Source: UBA6382 sp963617965
Lineage (GTDB): Bacteria > Bacteroidota > Bacteroidia > Bacteroidales > Bacteroidaceae
Reading direction: 5' to 3'
DNA: 64,000 nucleotides
Assembly: GCA_963617965.1 (NCBI GenBank)
Contig: CAVEQO010000007.1
Span: 3,739 to 67,738, forward strand
Shown one piece after another: positions 24,393 to 34,074 of this stretch. The notes under the pieces were generated by a model that was given only the letters and a program-made list of their open reading frames with translations, was not told the DNA's origin and ran no database searches. Both the position numbers and the translations under genes were made by a program. Position 1 is the stretch's first letter; each line of letters starts with the position of its first letter.

Positions 24393-26468
24393 ATGGAAAC
24401 AGGCAACACAGACACGTGCCGGAAAGGGGGAAACCCGTTTCTGACCCCGTTCAACACTCCTCATGATACGATTCCGTTTGATCTGATACAGGAAAGCGAC
24501 TTCAAACCGGCTCTTCTGGCAGGAATGGAGCTTGAAGACAAAGAGATAGACGAAATAACAGGCAACCCGGACTCACCGACTTTCGCAAACACAATAATTC
24601 CCTTTGTTTGTTCGGGTGAAGTCCTGGGCAGGGTTGAGACGGTCATGGGCAATCTACTTACCGCCTGCACAAGCGACAGGCTGGAGGAACTGGCGCAGGA
24701 GGTCACACCCATGCTTACTGAACACAGCACCCGCATCCTGTACAACAAAAAACTCTTTGACCGGATAAAGTATGTCAAGGACAGCAAACCGCACCTTGGC
24801 CACGAAGACCAGACTCTCCTCGACAAAGTGTACGACAGTTTCGTCGACCGCGGCATCAATCTTCCGGAGAAGAAGAAGGAAAGACTCAAGGAAATCACGA
24901 AAGAGCTGTCGTTGGCCACTCTTCGGTTTTCACAAAACGTGCTGAAAGACACCAACAGGTTCCGGCTCCATGTCACGGACAAAAAGGAATTGGACGGACT
25001 GCCAGAAATCCAGATGGAGCAGGCCGCCAGCCTCGCAAAGGAAAACGGTCTTGACGGATGGTGCTTCACCCTGGACCAGCCAAGCTATTCTCCGATTCTG
25101 ACTTACTGCAAAAACAGGGAACTGCGCAGAAAGGTATATCTTGCCCGCAATACCCTGTGCATCAAGAAAAACAGGTTCAACAACATTGAACTGGCACGCA
25201 AAATCATAAACCTGCGGCTCGAATCGGCAAACCTGTACGGTTACAGGACTTATGCGCAAAAAGCCCTGAAGCACCGTATGGCACGCAACACGTCAACGGT
25301 AGGGAAATTTATAGATCGCCTGCTGAAGGCATACAGGCCAACGGCATTGGAGGACTACGGTAAAATCAAAGCCTACGCCCGGAAGGCGGAGGGGCCGTCG
25401 TTCAGGCTCAAGCCCTGGGATACGGGCTACTACAGCCACAAACTGCTGCTCGAGACGTTCAACTACGACGCTGAGATGCTACGTCCCTATTTTGAACTGG
25501 ACAAGGTGATAGATGGCGTTTTCGGACTTGCCACCAGACTCTACGGCATAACGTTCAGGAAAAACCCGTCCATTCCTGTCTACCACAAGGATGTCATCGC
25601 CTATGAGGTCTTCGATGAAGACGGCAGTTATCTGGCAGTACTGTACACCGATTTCCACCCGCGTCCGAACAAGAAGAGCGGAGCGTGGATGACCTCATAC
25701 CAAGGGCAGTGGATTGACGGTAACGGCAACGATATCAGACCGCACGTTTCACTGTGCATGAACCTCACCAAACCGACCAAGACAAAACCGGCCTTGCTGA
25801 CACTGGGCGAGGTCGCGACTTTCATGCATGAATTCGGCCACGGGCTCCACGAAATGTTCTCACGATGCCGCTACGAATGTCTCTCCGGCACCAACGTGTA
25901 TTGGGATTTCGTGGAACTTCCGTCACAGTTCATGGAGAATTTCGCCTACGAGAAGCAGTTCCTGCACACTTTTGCCTTTCACTACCGGACAGGCGAACCT
26001 CTCCCCGACGAACTGATAGACAGGGTCATCGGCAGCCGACACTTCAATGCGGGTCTGGCTTGCTTGAGACAGCTTTCTTTCTGTCTGCTGGACATGGCTT
26101 ATTACACCCTTGCAACTCCTCTGGCAACGGATATCGTGGATTTTGAGAAAACGGCATGGAAACCGGCTCTTGTCGGCAACGGGACTGCGGCGAAGACATG
26201 CATGACAACACAGTTCAACCATATCATGACTGGGGGATATGCTGCAGGGTATTATTGCTACAAATGGGCGGAGGTCCTTGATGCCGACGCTTTTGCGGCT
26301 TTCAGGGAGACCGGCATTTTCAACAGGGAAACGGCTGCACGCTTCCGGCACGAGATTCTTGAAAAAGGCAACACAGAACACCCTGCAGTGCTTTACAGGA
26401 ACTTCCGCCACCGCAATCCATCCATTAAAGCCATGCTGCAACGGGATGGCATAAAACCTGCCAAATAA
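24393..26468 (+). CDS. dcp: M3 family metallopeptidase (peptidyl-dipeptidase Dcp type)
   Basis: This 691-residue zinc peptidase has the HEXXH motif in TFMHEFGHGLHEMFSRC, with the third ligand region ENFAYEKQFL about 25 residues on. Other M3A landmarks are PYFELDKVIDGVFGLATRLYGI and the C-terminal TGGYAAGYYCYKWAEVLDADAF. Dcp enzymes remove dipeptides from the C-terminus of short peptides. There is no signal peptide, so it is cytoplasmic, unlike many Bacteroidetes paralogues that are exported. It is first in a run with the dCMP deaminase (30-base gap) and the S41 protease. Confidence 0.92.
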   Translation: METGNTDTCRKGGNPFLTPFNTPHDTIPFDLIQESDFKPALLAGMELEDKEIDEITGNPDSPTFANTIIPFVCSGEVLGRVETVMGNLLTACTSDRLEELAQEVTPMLTEHSTRILYNKKLFDRIKYVKDSKPHLGHEDQTLLDKVYDSFVDRGINLPEKKKERLKEITKELSLATLRFSQNVLKDTNRFRLHVTDKKELDGLPEIQMEQAASLAKENGLDGWCFTLDQPSYSPILTYCKNRELRRKVYLARNTLCIKKNRFNNIELARKIINLRLESANLYGYRTYAQKALKHRMARNTSTVGKFIDRLLKAYRPTALEDYGKIKAYARKAEGPSFRLKPWDTGYYSHKLLLETFNYDAEMLRPYFELDKVIDGVFGLATRLYGITFRKNPSIPVYHKDVIAYEVFDEDGSYLAVLYTDFHPRPNKKSGAWMTSYQGQWIDGNGNDIRPHVSLCMNLTKPTKTKPALLTLGEVATFMHEFGHGLHEMFSRCRYECLSGTNVYWDFVELPSQFMENFAYEKQFLHTFAFHYRTGEPLPDELIDRVIGSRHFNAGLACLRQLSFCLLDMAYYTLATPLATDIVDFEKTAWKPALVGNGTAAKTCMTTQFNHIMTGGYAAGYYCYKWAEVLDADAFAAFRETGIFNRETAARFRHEILEKGNTEHPAVLYRNFRHRNPSIKAMLQRDGIKPAK

Positions 26469-26498
26469 AACACTTACGCTTCGCCATAACCAATCATA

Positions 26499-26936
26499 AT
26501 GAACGAAAACAGGAAACAGGAACTTCTGGACAGCCGTTATCTGCGCATGGCGCATATCTGGGCGGAAAACTCCTACTGCGTGCGCAGAAAGGTCGGTGCT
26601 CTGCTTGTGAAAAACGGCACTATCATCAGCGACGGGTTCAACGGGACACCGTCCGGTTTTGAAAACATCTGCGAAGACGAGAACAACGTCAGCAAACCCT
26701 ACGTCCTTCATGCGGAAGCCAATGCCATCACGAAAATAGCCCGTTCTTCGCAAAACAGCGACGGGGCGACACTGTATGTCACGGCATCGCCGTGCATTGA
26801 CTGCGCAAAACTGATTATACAAAGTGGCATACGACGTGTCGTTTACGGTGAAAAATACAGGTTGGACGACGGAGTGGCTTTGCTGAAGAGGGCTGGCATC
26901 GAAACGGTGTATCTGGATCTGGAGCAACGCCACTGA
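26499..26936 (+). CDS. dCMP/cytidine deaminase family protein
   Basis: This 145-residue protein carries the zinc-site motifs HAEANAI (His and catalytic Glu) and PCIDCAK (two Cys). NSYCVRRKVGALLVKNGTIISDGFNGTPSG precedes them, as in ComEB-like dCMP deaminases. The reaction dCMP to dUMP feeds dTMP synthesis. It is followed 50 bases later by the S41 protease on the same strand, which is the usual neighbour in Bacteroidales as far as I know. Confidence 0.92.
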   Translation: MNENRKQELLDSRYLRMAHIWAENSYCVRRKVGALLVKNGTIISDGFNGTPSGFENICEDENNVSKPYVLHAEANAITKIARSSQNSDGATLYVTASPCIDCAKLIIQSGIRRVVYGEKYRLDDGVALLKRAGIETVYLDLEQRH

Positions 26937-26986
26937 CATGCGGACGGCATTCAGAGTTTCACAAGGACAGAAAAAACAAATAACGA

Positions 26987-28639
26987 ATGAAACAGAACAA
27001 ATACCACAACTTTTTGCCGCTGATCATATCACTGAGTGTTGTGGCTGGCATGGTACTCGGAACTTTCTACGCAAGCTATTTCCGCAGCAACAGGCTTAAC
27101 ATATTCAGTTCGGGCAACAGCAAGATAAACGACCTCCTCTATGCCATAGAGGACAGATACGTCGACACCGTAAACATGAACGATCTGATAGAACACGCCT
27201 TGCCGCGCATCTTGTCGGAACTTGACCCTCACTCCACATACACCTCCGCAAAAAAGGTGGAAGAGGAAATGCAGGGGCTCAAAGGGTCTTTTTCCGGAAT
27301 TGGCGTGATATTCTCCATCATTGAGGATACTGCAAGAATCATACGTGTCGTTCCCGGAGGACCGTCCGAAGACACCGGACTGATGGCAGGCGACCGCATT
27401 GTCACTGTTGATGGGAAACCGTTTGTAGGAAAATTTCTGGATGAAGACTACGCGATGAAAACGCTGCGCGGACCTGACAAGTCAAAGATCAGGCTCGGAA
27501 TAAAACGGAGCGGGAGACCGGACACGAGGGTGTACGAAGTGACCAGGGGTGCCGTTCCGGTAAGAACCGTTGACATCTATGCCATGCTTGACAAGGAAAC
27601 CGGCTATATAAGGATAAGTTCTTTCGGTGAAAACACCTATGAGGAATTTCTTGTGGCACTCGCCGAACTCAGCAGCCAGGGGTGCAAGAGCCTTATTGTC
27701 GACCTGCGCGACAACGGCGGGGGCTACATGGAAGCCGCTGTCAGGATCGCCAACCAGTTCCTGCCCAAGAAACGCATGATAGTCTACACGCAGGGAAGAA
27801 AATCCGAACGGATGGAATATCACAGCGACGGACGGGGAGACTACCAGAACATCCCGCTCGTTGTCGTTGTCAACGAGAACACGGCATCGTCAAGCGAGAT
27901 TTTCGCCGCCGCCATTCAGGACAACGACAGGGGGACAGTCGTCGGACTCAGGACTTTCGGCAAAGGACTCGTGCAGGAACCCATCCAGTTCTCCGACGGC
28001 TCCCTGCTGAAACTGACAATAGCCAGATACTATAGCCCGTCAGGAAGATGCTTGCAGAAACCCTACGTGATGGGCGAAAACGAAACTTACCGTAACGACC
28101 TGTACTCGCGCTACCTGAAAGGCGAATTTTCCACCCGCGACAGCATACACCTGTACGGCAAGAAATACCACACAATGGCAGGACGGACTGTATACGGGGG
28201 AGGTGGTATCATGCCGGATGTCTTCATTCCCACAGACACGACTGACGTGACTTCCTATCTCATGGAGGCTGTCGCTTCACGCCGATTGGCCGAGTTCTCT
28301 TACAGGTACGCGGATTCCAACAGACAGAAGCTCAACGAAATGCAGGACTGGGAGGAACTCGGGGAATACCTGCGGCACCAGAACCTCGTGGGCAAATTCG
28401 CCACATACGCGGAAAAGAAAGGACTGAAGCGCAGGAATCTTCTGATTAAAAAATCCTACAAGAGACTTGACACAGCCCTGACGGGGTCTGTCATAAACTA
28501 TATCTTCGGGGACAAAGCGTCTGCCTTGTACCAATGCCAAAGCGACGACTGCATAAAAGAGGCGCTACGGCTGATAGACAACCACCAGACTTTCCCGCAA
28601 AAGCCCGACGTGGCAAAGACGGGCAAAAACAAGAAATGA
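26987..28639 (+). CDS. S41 family C-terminal processing peptidase
   Basis: This 550-residue protein has an N-terminal membrane anchor (FLPLIISLSVVAGMVLGTFYA), a PDZ domain (~75-170; GSFSGIGVIFSI, MAGDRIVTVDGKPF), and the S41 serine-lysine dyad region (VNENTASSSEIFAAAIQDN with Ser; TFGKGLVQ with Lys). A ~170-residue C-terminal extension has no recognised domain. Tail-specific proteases cut periplasmic proteins from the C-terminus. The anchored form fits a periplasmic location. Confidence 0.93.
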   Translation: MKQNKYHNFLPLIISLSVVAGMVLGTFYASYFRSNRLNIFSSGNSKINDLLYAIEDRYVDTVNMNDLIEHALPRILSELDPHSTYTSAKKVEEEMQGLKGSFSGIGVIFSIIEDTARIIRVVPGGPSEDTGLMAGDRIVTVDGKPFVGKFLDEDYAMKTLRGPDKSKIRLGIKRSGRPDTRVYEVTRGAVPVRTVDIYAMLDKETGYIRISSFGENTYEEFLVALAELSSQGCKSLIVDLRDNGGGYMEAAVRIANQFLPKKRMIVYTQGRKSERMEYHSDGRGDYQNIPLVVVVNENTASSSEIFAAAIQDNDRGTVVGLRTFGKGLVQEPIQFSDGSLLKLTIARYYSPSGRCLQKPYVMGENETYRNDLYSRYLKGEFSTRDSIHLYGKKYHTMAGRTVYGGGGIMPDVFIPTDTTDVTSYLMEAVASRRLAEFSYRYADSNRQKLNEMQDWEELGEYLRHQNLVGKFATYAEKKGLKRRNLLIKKSYKRLDTALTGSVINYIFGDKASALYQCQSDDCIKEALRLIDNHQTFPQKPDVAKTGKNKK

Positions 28640-28727
28640 AACCAAGGGTATGACCGTCCGCACCTCCATGTAAACGGGGAAACAAAAAAAACGACAGCTG
28701 GAAACGGGTATTACCGAAAAAATGGAT

Positions 28728-28735
28728 TATCTTTG
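28728..28735 (+). promoter_or_regulatory. -7 element upstream of the TPR gene
   Basis: TATCTTTG matches TAnnTTTG and lies 44 bases before the ATG at 28780. The -33 element is not clear. Confidence 0.45.
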
Positions 28736-28779
28736 CACGAGCGAAAAACAAACGACACGGAATACAAAAAACAGAATAT

Positions 28780-29454
28780 ATGAATTCGGACAAAACAACT
28801 CAGGAAACACAAGGCAGCGGGACACAAAACATAATGGCCCGGATTAAGAAAAACCCTATTGTAAGTGCGATTACAGGCGTTGTTGTCTTGGTCGCCATCA
28901 TAGTGATAGCCTCTTTCTCATACAGGAGCTATATAAGCAGCAGCAACGACGAGGCAGCCACAAAACTGGCGAAAGGACAGGACTATTTCCAGAAAGGACA
29001 GTTTGACCAGGCTCTCAACGGTGACAACACCGGCTATCCCGGCTTCGTGAAAATCGCGGCTCAGTACAGCAGTACGGAAACCGGAAATCTCGCCAACCTG
29101 TATGCCGGTCTGTCATACTACTACAAGGGAGACTACGACAAGGCCATAAAGCATCTGGAGGACTTTGACGCACAGGACGACCAGTTCATATCCAACAACG
29201 GCATCGCCGCTTTGGGGAACTGCTACGCTAAGAAAGGCAACTACGACAAGGCTGTGGATCTGCTGAAAAAGGCTGCAAAGAATGCTGACAACCCTGTTGT
29301 CAGCCCCTCTTGTCTGGTTCAGGCGGGAGAATTGCTTGAAAAGCAGAACAAAAAGGAAAAGGCTCTTGAACTTTACAACGAGGTCAAGGAAAAATACCCC
29401 AACAGTGCGGAAGCACAGGGCATAGACAAATACATACAGAAAGTATCTGAATAA
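28780..29454 (+). CDS. Membrane-anchored TPR protein
   Basis: This 224-residue protein has a cytoplasmic N-terminus of ~27 residues and one membrane helix (IVSAITGVVVLVAIIVIASFSY). A periplasmic part follows with TPR repeats (AGLSYYYKGDYDKAIKHLEDF; ALGNCYAKKGNYDKAVDLLKKA; ELLEKQNKKEKALELYNEVKEKYP). It resembles YfgM-like proteins that assist secretion, but the match is by architecture only. It lies 100 bases before ribH on the same strand, a pairing common in Bacteroidetes. Confidence 0.85.
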   Translation: MNSDKTTQETQGSGTQNIMARIKKNPIVSAITGVVVLVAIIVIASFSYRSYISSSNDEAATKLAKGQDYFQKGQFDQALNGDNTGYPGFVKIAAQYSSTETGNLANLYAGLSYYYKGDYDKAIKHLEDFDAQDDQFISNNGIAALGNCYAKKGNYDKAVDLLKKAAKNADNPVVSPSCLVQAGELLEKQNKKEKALELYNEVKEKYPNSAEAQGIDKYIQKVSE

Positions 29455-29554
29455 GAAGACCAACTCTGACGTTGGCTATTTTAATTTTAAGGTGGACAAA
29501 GGGAGCAAGGCGCAGGTAAAAGGCGTGACCGCTCCCTTTTATTTTCAAAAAGGC

Positions 29555-30040
29555 ATGTCAGCGACAACAGACAATCTGTCAACACAAAACATACCGCCGG
29601 CCTCGGGCATGAGGGTCGGTATCGTTGTGGGTGAATGGAACTCACAAATTACTCAACCGCTGCTTGACGCGGCGACCGACACATTGAAGAGATATGGAGT
29701 AAGGCCGGAACACATTGTCGTGAAAACCGTTCCCGGAAGTTTTGAACTCATTTACGGGGCAAATGCCATGGCAAAAAGCGGACTCGTGGATGGAATCATA
29801 GCCATAGGCTGTATCGTAAGAGGCGAAACGCCACACTTTGACTTCATCGCACAAGGCTGCACAAACGGACTGGCCTACCTCAACGCAACCAACAACATAC
29901 CCGTCGTTTTCGGTGTGCTTACCACAGACAATTTTGACCAGGCTTTTGAGCGCACGGGCGGCAAACTCGGCAACAAGGGAGAGGAATACGCCCTCACGGC
30001 CATACGCATGATTGATTACGCACGCAGCTATGAACGCTGA
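29555..30040 (+). CDS. ribH: 6,7-dimethyl-8-ribityllumazine synthase
   Basis: This 161-residue enzyme makes the riboflavin precursor lumazine from 3,4-dihydroxybutanone phosphate and the ribityl-uracil. Motifs include VGEWNSQITQPLLDAA, VPGSFELIYGA, IAIGCIVRGETPHFDF (catalytic His) and GVLTTDNFDQAFERTGG. I chose the ATG at 29555 (MSATTDNLSTQ). The frame also extends upstream to a GTG at 29492, which would add 21 residues without homology. The other rib genes are not nearby. Confidence 0.95.
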   Translation: MSATTDNLSTQNIPPASGMRVGIVVGEWNSQITQPLLDAATDTLKRYGVRPEHIVVKTVPGSFELIYGANAMAKSGLVDGIIAIGCIVRGETPHFDFIAQGCTNGLAYLNATNNIPVVFGVLTTDNFDQAFERTGGKLGNKGEEYALTAIRMIDYARSYER

Positions 30041-30065
30041 AACACACAAATAAAACATCAACAAA

Positions 30066-32102
30066 ATGAAAAAGATCTTTTTATCATTCCTGGCCTTTGC
30101 CGTTGCGACTGCAATTCAGGCGGCAGGGGCTGCCGACAAGGTGGAAAGTGTAACTTCGCCCAACGGAAAACTGAAAGTGGAGGTTTCCTTCGGTACCGAA
30201 CTGAAATATTCGGTATCTGACGGAGGTACGGTGCTGCTGAAGGATTCACGCATTGGGCTGACAGTCAAAGACGGTCCGAAAGTCGGACAAAATCCGAAAC
30301 TCAAGAAGAAGAGCCTAACATCTGTAAACGAGCAGATTCCTTCTCCTTTCTATCGCGAACCGAAAGTTCAGAACAACTGCAACGAACTGAAGTTGACCAT
30401 GGCCGACGGTTTCGTTCTCACGTTCCGCGCCTACGACACGGGAGTCGCATACAGACTTAGCTCTACCCTGAAAAAGCCGGCGGAGCTCATCATAGAGAAT
30501 GAACTCGCGGAATTCAATTTCCCGGAAGATTTCGCTGCGTGGATACCATATACCAACGAACAATATGACCGATGGGGAACATCGTTCGAAAACACCTACA
30601 AAAACATCAAGCTGTCTGAAGCCGAATCCGGCCGCTTGGCTTTCACCCCCCTTGCCGTTGACTGCAAGAGCGCAAAGGTAAGCATCATGGAAAGCGACTT
30701 GGAGTCGTATCCCGGAATGTTCCTGAAAGCGAGTGCAAAACGCCTTGAGGCTGAATTTGCGCCATACCCTAAAAACCACAAGTTCGTTGACGCACGCAAA
30801 AAGCTTGTCGTGACCGACAGGGAAAACTACATCGCCAAGGTCAAACCTACACGCGACTTCCCCTGGCGTATCATGGTCATCACTCACAAGGATGCGGAGA
30901 TGGCACAGAACAATCTCGTGTATGCATTGGCTTCGCCCAACAGAATCGGTGATACCAAATGGATAAAACCGGGCAAACTCACATGGGACTGGTGGAATGC
31001 GCTCACTCTCACGGGGGTTGATTTCAAACCGGGCGTCAACACCGAAACATACAAATACTACATAGACTTTGCGGCAAAACACGAAGTGGAGTACATCGCA
31101 CTTGACGAAGGCTGGTACTATGGCAGGAAAAACAAGAACGACGACAACGAAAAGGTTGACATCCTCAATACCGTGAAGGAAATAGACCTCCCCGAGATTG
31201 TAAAATACGGAAAGGAAAAGAAAGTCGGCATCGTCCTTTGGCTGGGCTTCAATGTTCTTGACGAACAACTGGAGGAGGCTTGCAAGAAGTATAGCCAGAT
31301 GGGCATAAAGGGCTTCAAGGTTGACTTCCTCGACCGCAATGACCAGACTGCGGTGGAACAGGTATACAGAATCGCGGAGACTTGCGCCAAATACAACATC
31401 TTCCTTGACCTGCACGGAATGTATGCCCCAACAGGCTACAACAGGACTTTCCCCAACATTCTTAATGTTGAAGGCGTATGGGGACTGGAGCAGGCAAAAT
31501 GGAGTTCTAACAAGGAGGATATGCCAACCTACTGCGTGACGTTCCCTTATCTGCGCATGATGCCGGGATATGTTGACTACACGCCCGGCGGCTTGCGCAA
31601 CTGCACCAAGAACCATTTTGTAGGCGATTACTACTGGCCGCAGACACAGGGCACCCGCTGTCATCAGATAGGCATGTACATCGTCTACGACTCTCCCTTG
31701 ACAATGATGGCTGACTCCCCTACTGCCTATGAGAAAGAGGAAGAGTGTGCAAGTTTCATCGCCTCAATCCCCAATCAGTACGAAAAGACCATCGTGCTTG
31801 ACGGGGAAATAGGCAAGTACATTGTCACAGCACGCAAGGTCGCCGGCAAACACTGGTGGATCGGCGGTCTTAACAACTGGGAAGAGCGCGACGTGGAAAT
31901 AGACATCTCAAAATTGTTTGAACCGGGAGACCGCGACACCTATTTCGTGACGACAATATATCAGGACGGCGATATGGCCAACAGGGTTGCCACGGACTAC
32001 AAGGTCATCGAGGGCCGCAGGGTCGACAAGAACTCCAAGATAAAGATACACATGGCCAAGGGCGGCGGCTTTGCAATAAAGCTCCACCGCATTGTGACAT
32101 AG
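30066..32102 (+). CDS. Glycoside hydrolase family 97 alpha-glucosidase-like protein
   Basis: This 678-residue protein has a signal peptide ending VATAIQAAGA. The N-terminal beta-sandwich of GH97 starts VTSPNGKLKVEVSF. The TIM barrel has EYIALDEGWYY, IKGFKVDFLDRNDQ, IFLDLHGMYAPTGYNRTFPN and NVEGVWGLEQAKW. GH97 includes SusB of the starch-utilisation system; members are inverting alpha-glucosidases or retaining alpha-galactosidases. The NVEGVWGLEQ segment with several glutamates looks closer to the SusB side, but I cannot be sure. No SusC/SusD pair is adjacent, so it is not inside a visible polysaccharide locus. It begins 25 bases after ribH. Confidence 0.9.
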   Translation: MKKIFLSFLAFAVATAIQAAGAADKVESVTSPNGKLKVEVSFGTELKYSVSDGGTVLLKDSRIGLTVKDGPKVGQNPKLKKKSLTSVNEQIPSPFYREPKVQNNCNELKLTMADGFVLTFRAYDTGVAYRLSSTLKKPAELIIENELAEFNFPEDFAAWIPYTNEQYDRWGTSFENTYKNIKLSEAESGRLAFTPLAVDCKSAKVSIMESDLESYPGMFLKASAKRLEAEFAPYPKNHKFVDARKKLVVTDRENYIAKVKPTRDFPWRIMVITHKDAEMAQNNLVYALASPNRIGDTKWIKPGKLTWDWWNALTLTGVDFKPGVNTETYKYYIDFAAKHEVEYIALDEGWYYGRKNKNDDNEKVDILNTVKEIDLPEIVKYGKEKKVGIVLWLGFNVLDEQLEEACKKYSQMGIKGFKVDFLDRNDQTAVEQVYRIAETCAKYNIFLDLHGMYAPTGYNRTFPNILNVEGVWGLEQAKWSSNKEDMPTYCVTFPYLRMMPGYVDYTPGGLRNCTKNHFVGDYYWPQTQGTRCHQIGMYIVYDSPLTMMADSPTAYEKEEECASFIASIPNQYEKTIVLDGEIGKYIVTARKVAGKHWWIGGLNNWEERDVEIDISKLFEPGDRDTYFVTTIYQDGDMANRVATDYKVIEGRRVDKNSKIKIHMAKGGGFAIKLHRIVT

Positions 32103-32124
32103 CGGACAAGACGCTGTTTCTGAA

Positions 32125-32177
32125 GAACCGTGAACGGACATTCCCGCAATCGTGACGGGGATGTCCGTTTGCGGTTC
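32125..32177 (+). terminator. Hairpin after the GH97 gene
   Basis: A two-part stem: GAACCG (32125-32130) pairs with CGGTTC (32172-32177), and inside it AACGGACAT (32133-32141) pairs with ATGTCCGTT (32161-32169). There is no strong T-run. Confidence 0.5.
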
Positions 32178-32225
32178 TCGCCTTAAATTAACCCCCGGCA
32201 ACGGTGCGGAATGAGTGAAATTGCC

Positions 32226-32233
32226 TAACTTTG
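32226..32233 (+). promoter_or_regulatory. -7 element upstream of recF
   Basis: TAACTTTG is a perfect -7 match, 39 bases before the recF ATG. No TTG is seen at the -33 distance. Confidence 0.5.
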
Positions 32234-32272
32234 TATTGGATATCCCGATGAGCACGCCCTAAGAACACCCGC

Positions 32273-33373
32273 ATGATCCTTAAAAACATATCGCTGATAA
32301 ATTTCAAGAATGTCGAACAGGCTGATTTGGACTTGTCCCCCAAACTGAATTGCTTTGTCGGGAACAATGGTATGGGGAAAACCAATATTCTTGACGCTGT
32401 CTACTATCTCTCGTTCTGCCGCAGCGTGTTTTCACAGACAAACCAACACGTCATAAGGCACGGCCAGAATACCATGGTATTGCAGGGTATCTACGAAACG
32501 CCCGACAATAAAACTCTGAACATTTACTGCGGGCTTAAAAACGGCCAACGGAAAATATTCAGGAAAAACGGCAAGGAGTATAAGAAAATATCAGAGCATA
32601 TCGGACTCGTGCCGCTTGTCATCATATCGCCTGACGACAGCGAATTCATACACGGAACAAGCGAGTGTCGCCGCAAATTCATGGACATTACCATCTCGCA
32701 GTGTTCTCCGCTGTATCTCAGGCAGCTGATAAAGTACAACCAGATACTGCAACAGCGCAACGCTCTGCTGAAATCCGATACCATGCCCGACGAGACTATC
32801 CTTGCCGCATACGACAGAATGATGTCTGACGCGGCCAAGGATATCCACAGCGAGAGAAAAGCCTTTGCGGGCAAAATCATCTCCCGGTTCAAGGACATCT
32901 ACCGGTTGCTTGGCGAAGACAACGAAGACGTCGGATTGGCATACCGGTCTCATTTGGAAACAGAAGACCTGTTTTCCGTTCTACAGGCATCCCACTACAA
33001 AGAACACATCGTCGGTCACACTCTGTACGGCATACACAGGGACGACCTTGAAATGACACTCAACGGACAGCCCCTGCGCTATGAAGGCTCGCAGGGACAG
33101 GCAAAGAGCTATCTCATCGCCTTGAGACTTTCACAATATCTCTTTCTTAAAGACACCATAGAAAACCGCACGCCACTGCTGTTGCTTGACGATATCTTCG
33201 ACAAGCTGGATGCCAACAGGGTGGAAAAAATAATACGCATCGTGTCAAGCGAGAAATTCGGGCAAATATTCATCACGTCAACAAACCGCGACAATCTCGA
33301 ACAAGTCGTCAGACAGGCTTCCTGCGACTATCGGTTTTTTGTTGTCGACAACGGAAAATATGAAACGAGTTAA
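32273..33373 (+). CDS. recF: DNA replication and repair protein RecF
   Basis: This 366-residue SMC-like ATPase loads RecA at gaps with RecO and RecR. Walker A is GNNGMGKTNILDAVYYLSF, the signature region is YEGSQGQAKSYLIALRLSQ, and Walker B is PLLLLDDIFDKLD. The N-terminus ILKNISLINFKNVEQADLDLS is typical. It is followed with a 14-base overlap by the DUF721 gene, an arrangement shared across Bacteroidetes. Here recF is ~30 kb from dnaA instead of beside it. Confidence 0.96.
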   Translation: MILKNISLINFKNVEQADLDLSPKLNCFVGNNGMGKTNILDAVYYLSFCRSVFSQTNQHVIRHGQNTMVLQGIYETPDNKTLNIYCGLKNGQRKIFRKNGKEYKKISEHIGLVPLVIISPDDSEFIHGTSECRRKFMDITISQCSPLYLRQLIKYNQILQQRNALLKSDTMPDETILAAYDRMMSDAAKDIHSERKAFAGKIISRFKDIYRLLGEDNEDVGLAYRSHLETEDLFSVLQASHYKEHIVGHTLYGIHRDDLEMTLNGQPLRYEGSQGQAKSYLIALRLSQYLFLKDTIENRTPLLLLDDIFDKLDANRVEKIIRIVSSEKFGQIFITSTNRDNLEQVVRQASCDYRFFVVDNGKYETS

Positions 33374-33653
33374 GGCAAAACCCATCACTGAACTTATCCT
33401 TCCGTTTTTGAGGGCGGAAGGACTGGAAACCCCTTTGCTGGAATACAGGATTACACACAGGGGATGGAATGAACTCATGGGGCCTGTCATTGCCATGCAC
33501 ACAAGAAACATATATATATACAACCAGGTCTTGTATCTGGAGTGCGACAGCCCTGTCGTAAGACAGGAACTTTCACTGCGAAAAAGCGAGATTGTCTACA
33601 AACTCAACAAATATGTTGATGCCTACATCATAAACCGTGTCGTTGTAAAATAA
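33360..33653 (+). CDS. DUF721 family protein
   Basis: This 97-residue protein (MKRVKAKPITELILPFLRAEGL...) carries the DUF721 pattern: a short helical start, then WNELMGPVIAMHTRNIYIYNQVLYLECDSPVVRQELS. The family (DciA-like relatives) is linked to replicative helicase loading in bacteria that lack DnaC, so a DNA replication role is an inference from family and context. The ATG at 33360 overlaps the end of recF by 14 bases, implying translational coupling. Confidence 0.85.
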   Translation: MKRVKAKPITELILPFLRAEGLETPLLEYRITHRGWNELMGPVIAMHTRNIYIYNQVLYLECDSPVVRQELSLRKSEIVYKLNKYVDAYIINRVVVK

Positions 33654-33728
33654 TTCATCGCTATGCATCATACGGGCGGCAGAGCTGTTACGGACTGGCA
33701 GAAGACTGTCATTTGCATCTCGTTTTTT

Positions 33729-33759
33729 TTTGCCGTTTCTGAAATATTGATTAATTTTG
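33729..33759 (+). promoter_or_regulatory. tRNA-Tyr promoter
   Basis: TTTG (33729-33732), 19 bases, then TAATTTTG (33752-33759) is a perfect consensus promoter. The tRNA 5' end follows 24 bases later. Confidence 0.75.
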
Positions 33760-33783
33760 CACAGCAGAAAAGGAACAGAACAA

Positions 33784-33866
33784 GGGTGTTTTCCAGAGTG
33801 GCCAAATGGGGCAGACTGTAAATCTGCTGTCTTTCGACTTCGGTGGTTCGAATCCATCAGCACCCA
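33784..33866 (+). tRNA. tRNA-Tyr (GTA)
   Basis: This is an 83-nt gene. Acceptor arms GGGTGTT and AGCACCC pair with one G-T, and the discriminator is A. The anticodon loop CTGTAAA gives GTA. The long variable arm of bacterial tyrosine tRNAs and the T-loop GTTCGAATCC are present. CCA is not encoded. Confidence 0.95.
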
Positions 33867-33867
33867 C

Positions 33868-33916
33868 AAACGAAAAAAGCGTCCGTGAGAAATCTCGCGG
33901 ACGCTTTTTTCGTTTG
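33868..33916 (+). terminator. Terminator after tRNA-Tyr
   Basis: AAACGAAAAAAGCGTCCG pairs with CGGACGCTTTTTTCGTTT. The A/T-rich flanks make it work as a terminator on either strand. Confidence 0.8.
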
Positions 33917-33997
33917 TGGAAATCCGCCATCCGGAATTGCCAATCTCTCTTGGCTCACCGTACGTATGGCACACGGTATCCCCGAAGACTCTGTAGC

Positions 33998-34036
33998 AAA
34001 AGGAAGTGCAGAACGTCTCGCTCTGCACTTCCTTTT
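33998..34036. terminator. Bidirectional terminator between tRNA-Tyr and the OmpA gene
   Basis: A 15-bp perfect stem (AAAAGGAAGTGCAGA 33998-34012 with TCTGCACTTCCTTTT 34022-34036) and a 9-base loop. It closes the minus-strand OmpA gene, whose stop is at 34075. Confidence 0.8.
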
Positions 34037-34074
34037 GAACTCCGCCCGGTCGGCGGAACTGTATGACAACGCGC

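Noticed and set aside
30315..31664. 449-codon minus-strand frame opposite the GH97 gene
   Set aside because: No recognisable domain; the GH97 protein on the plus strand accounts for the whole interval.
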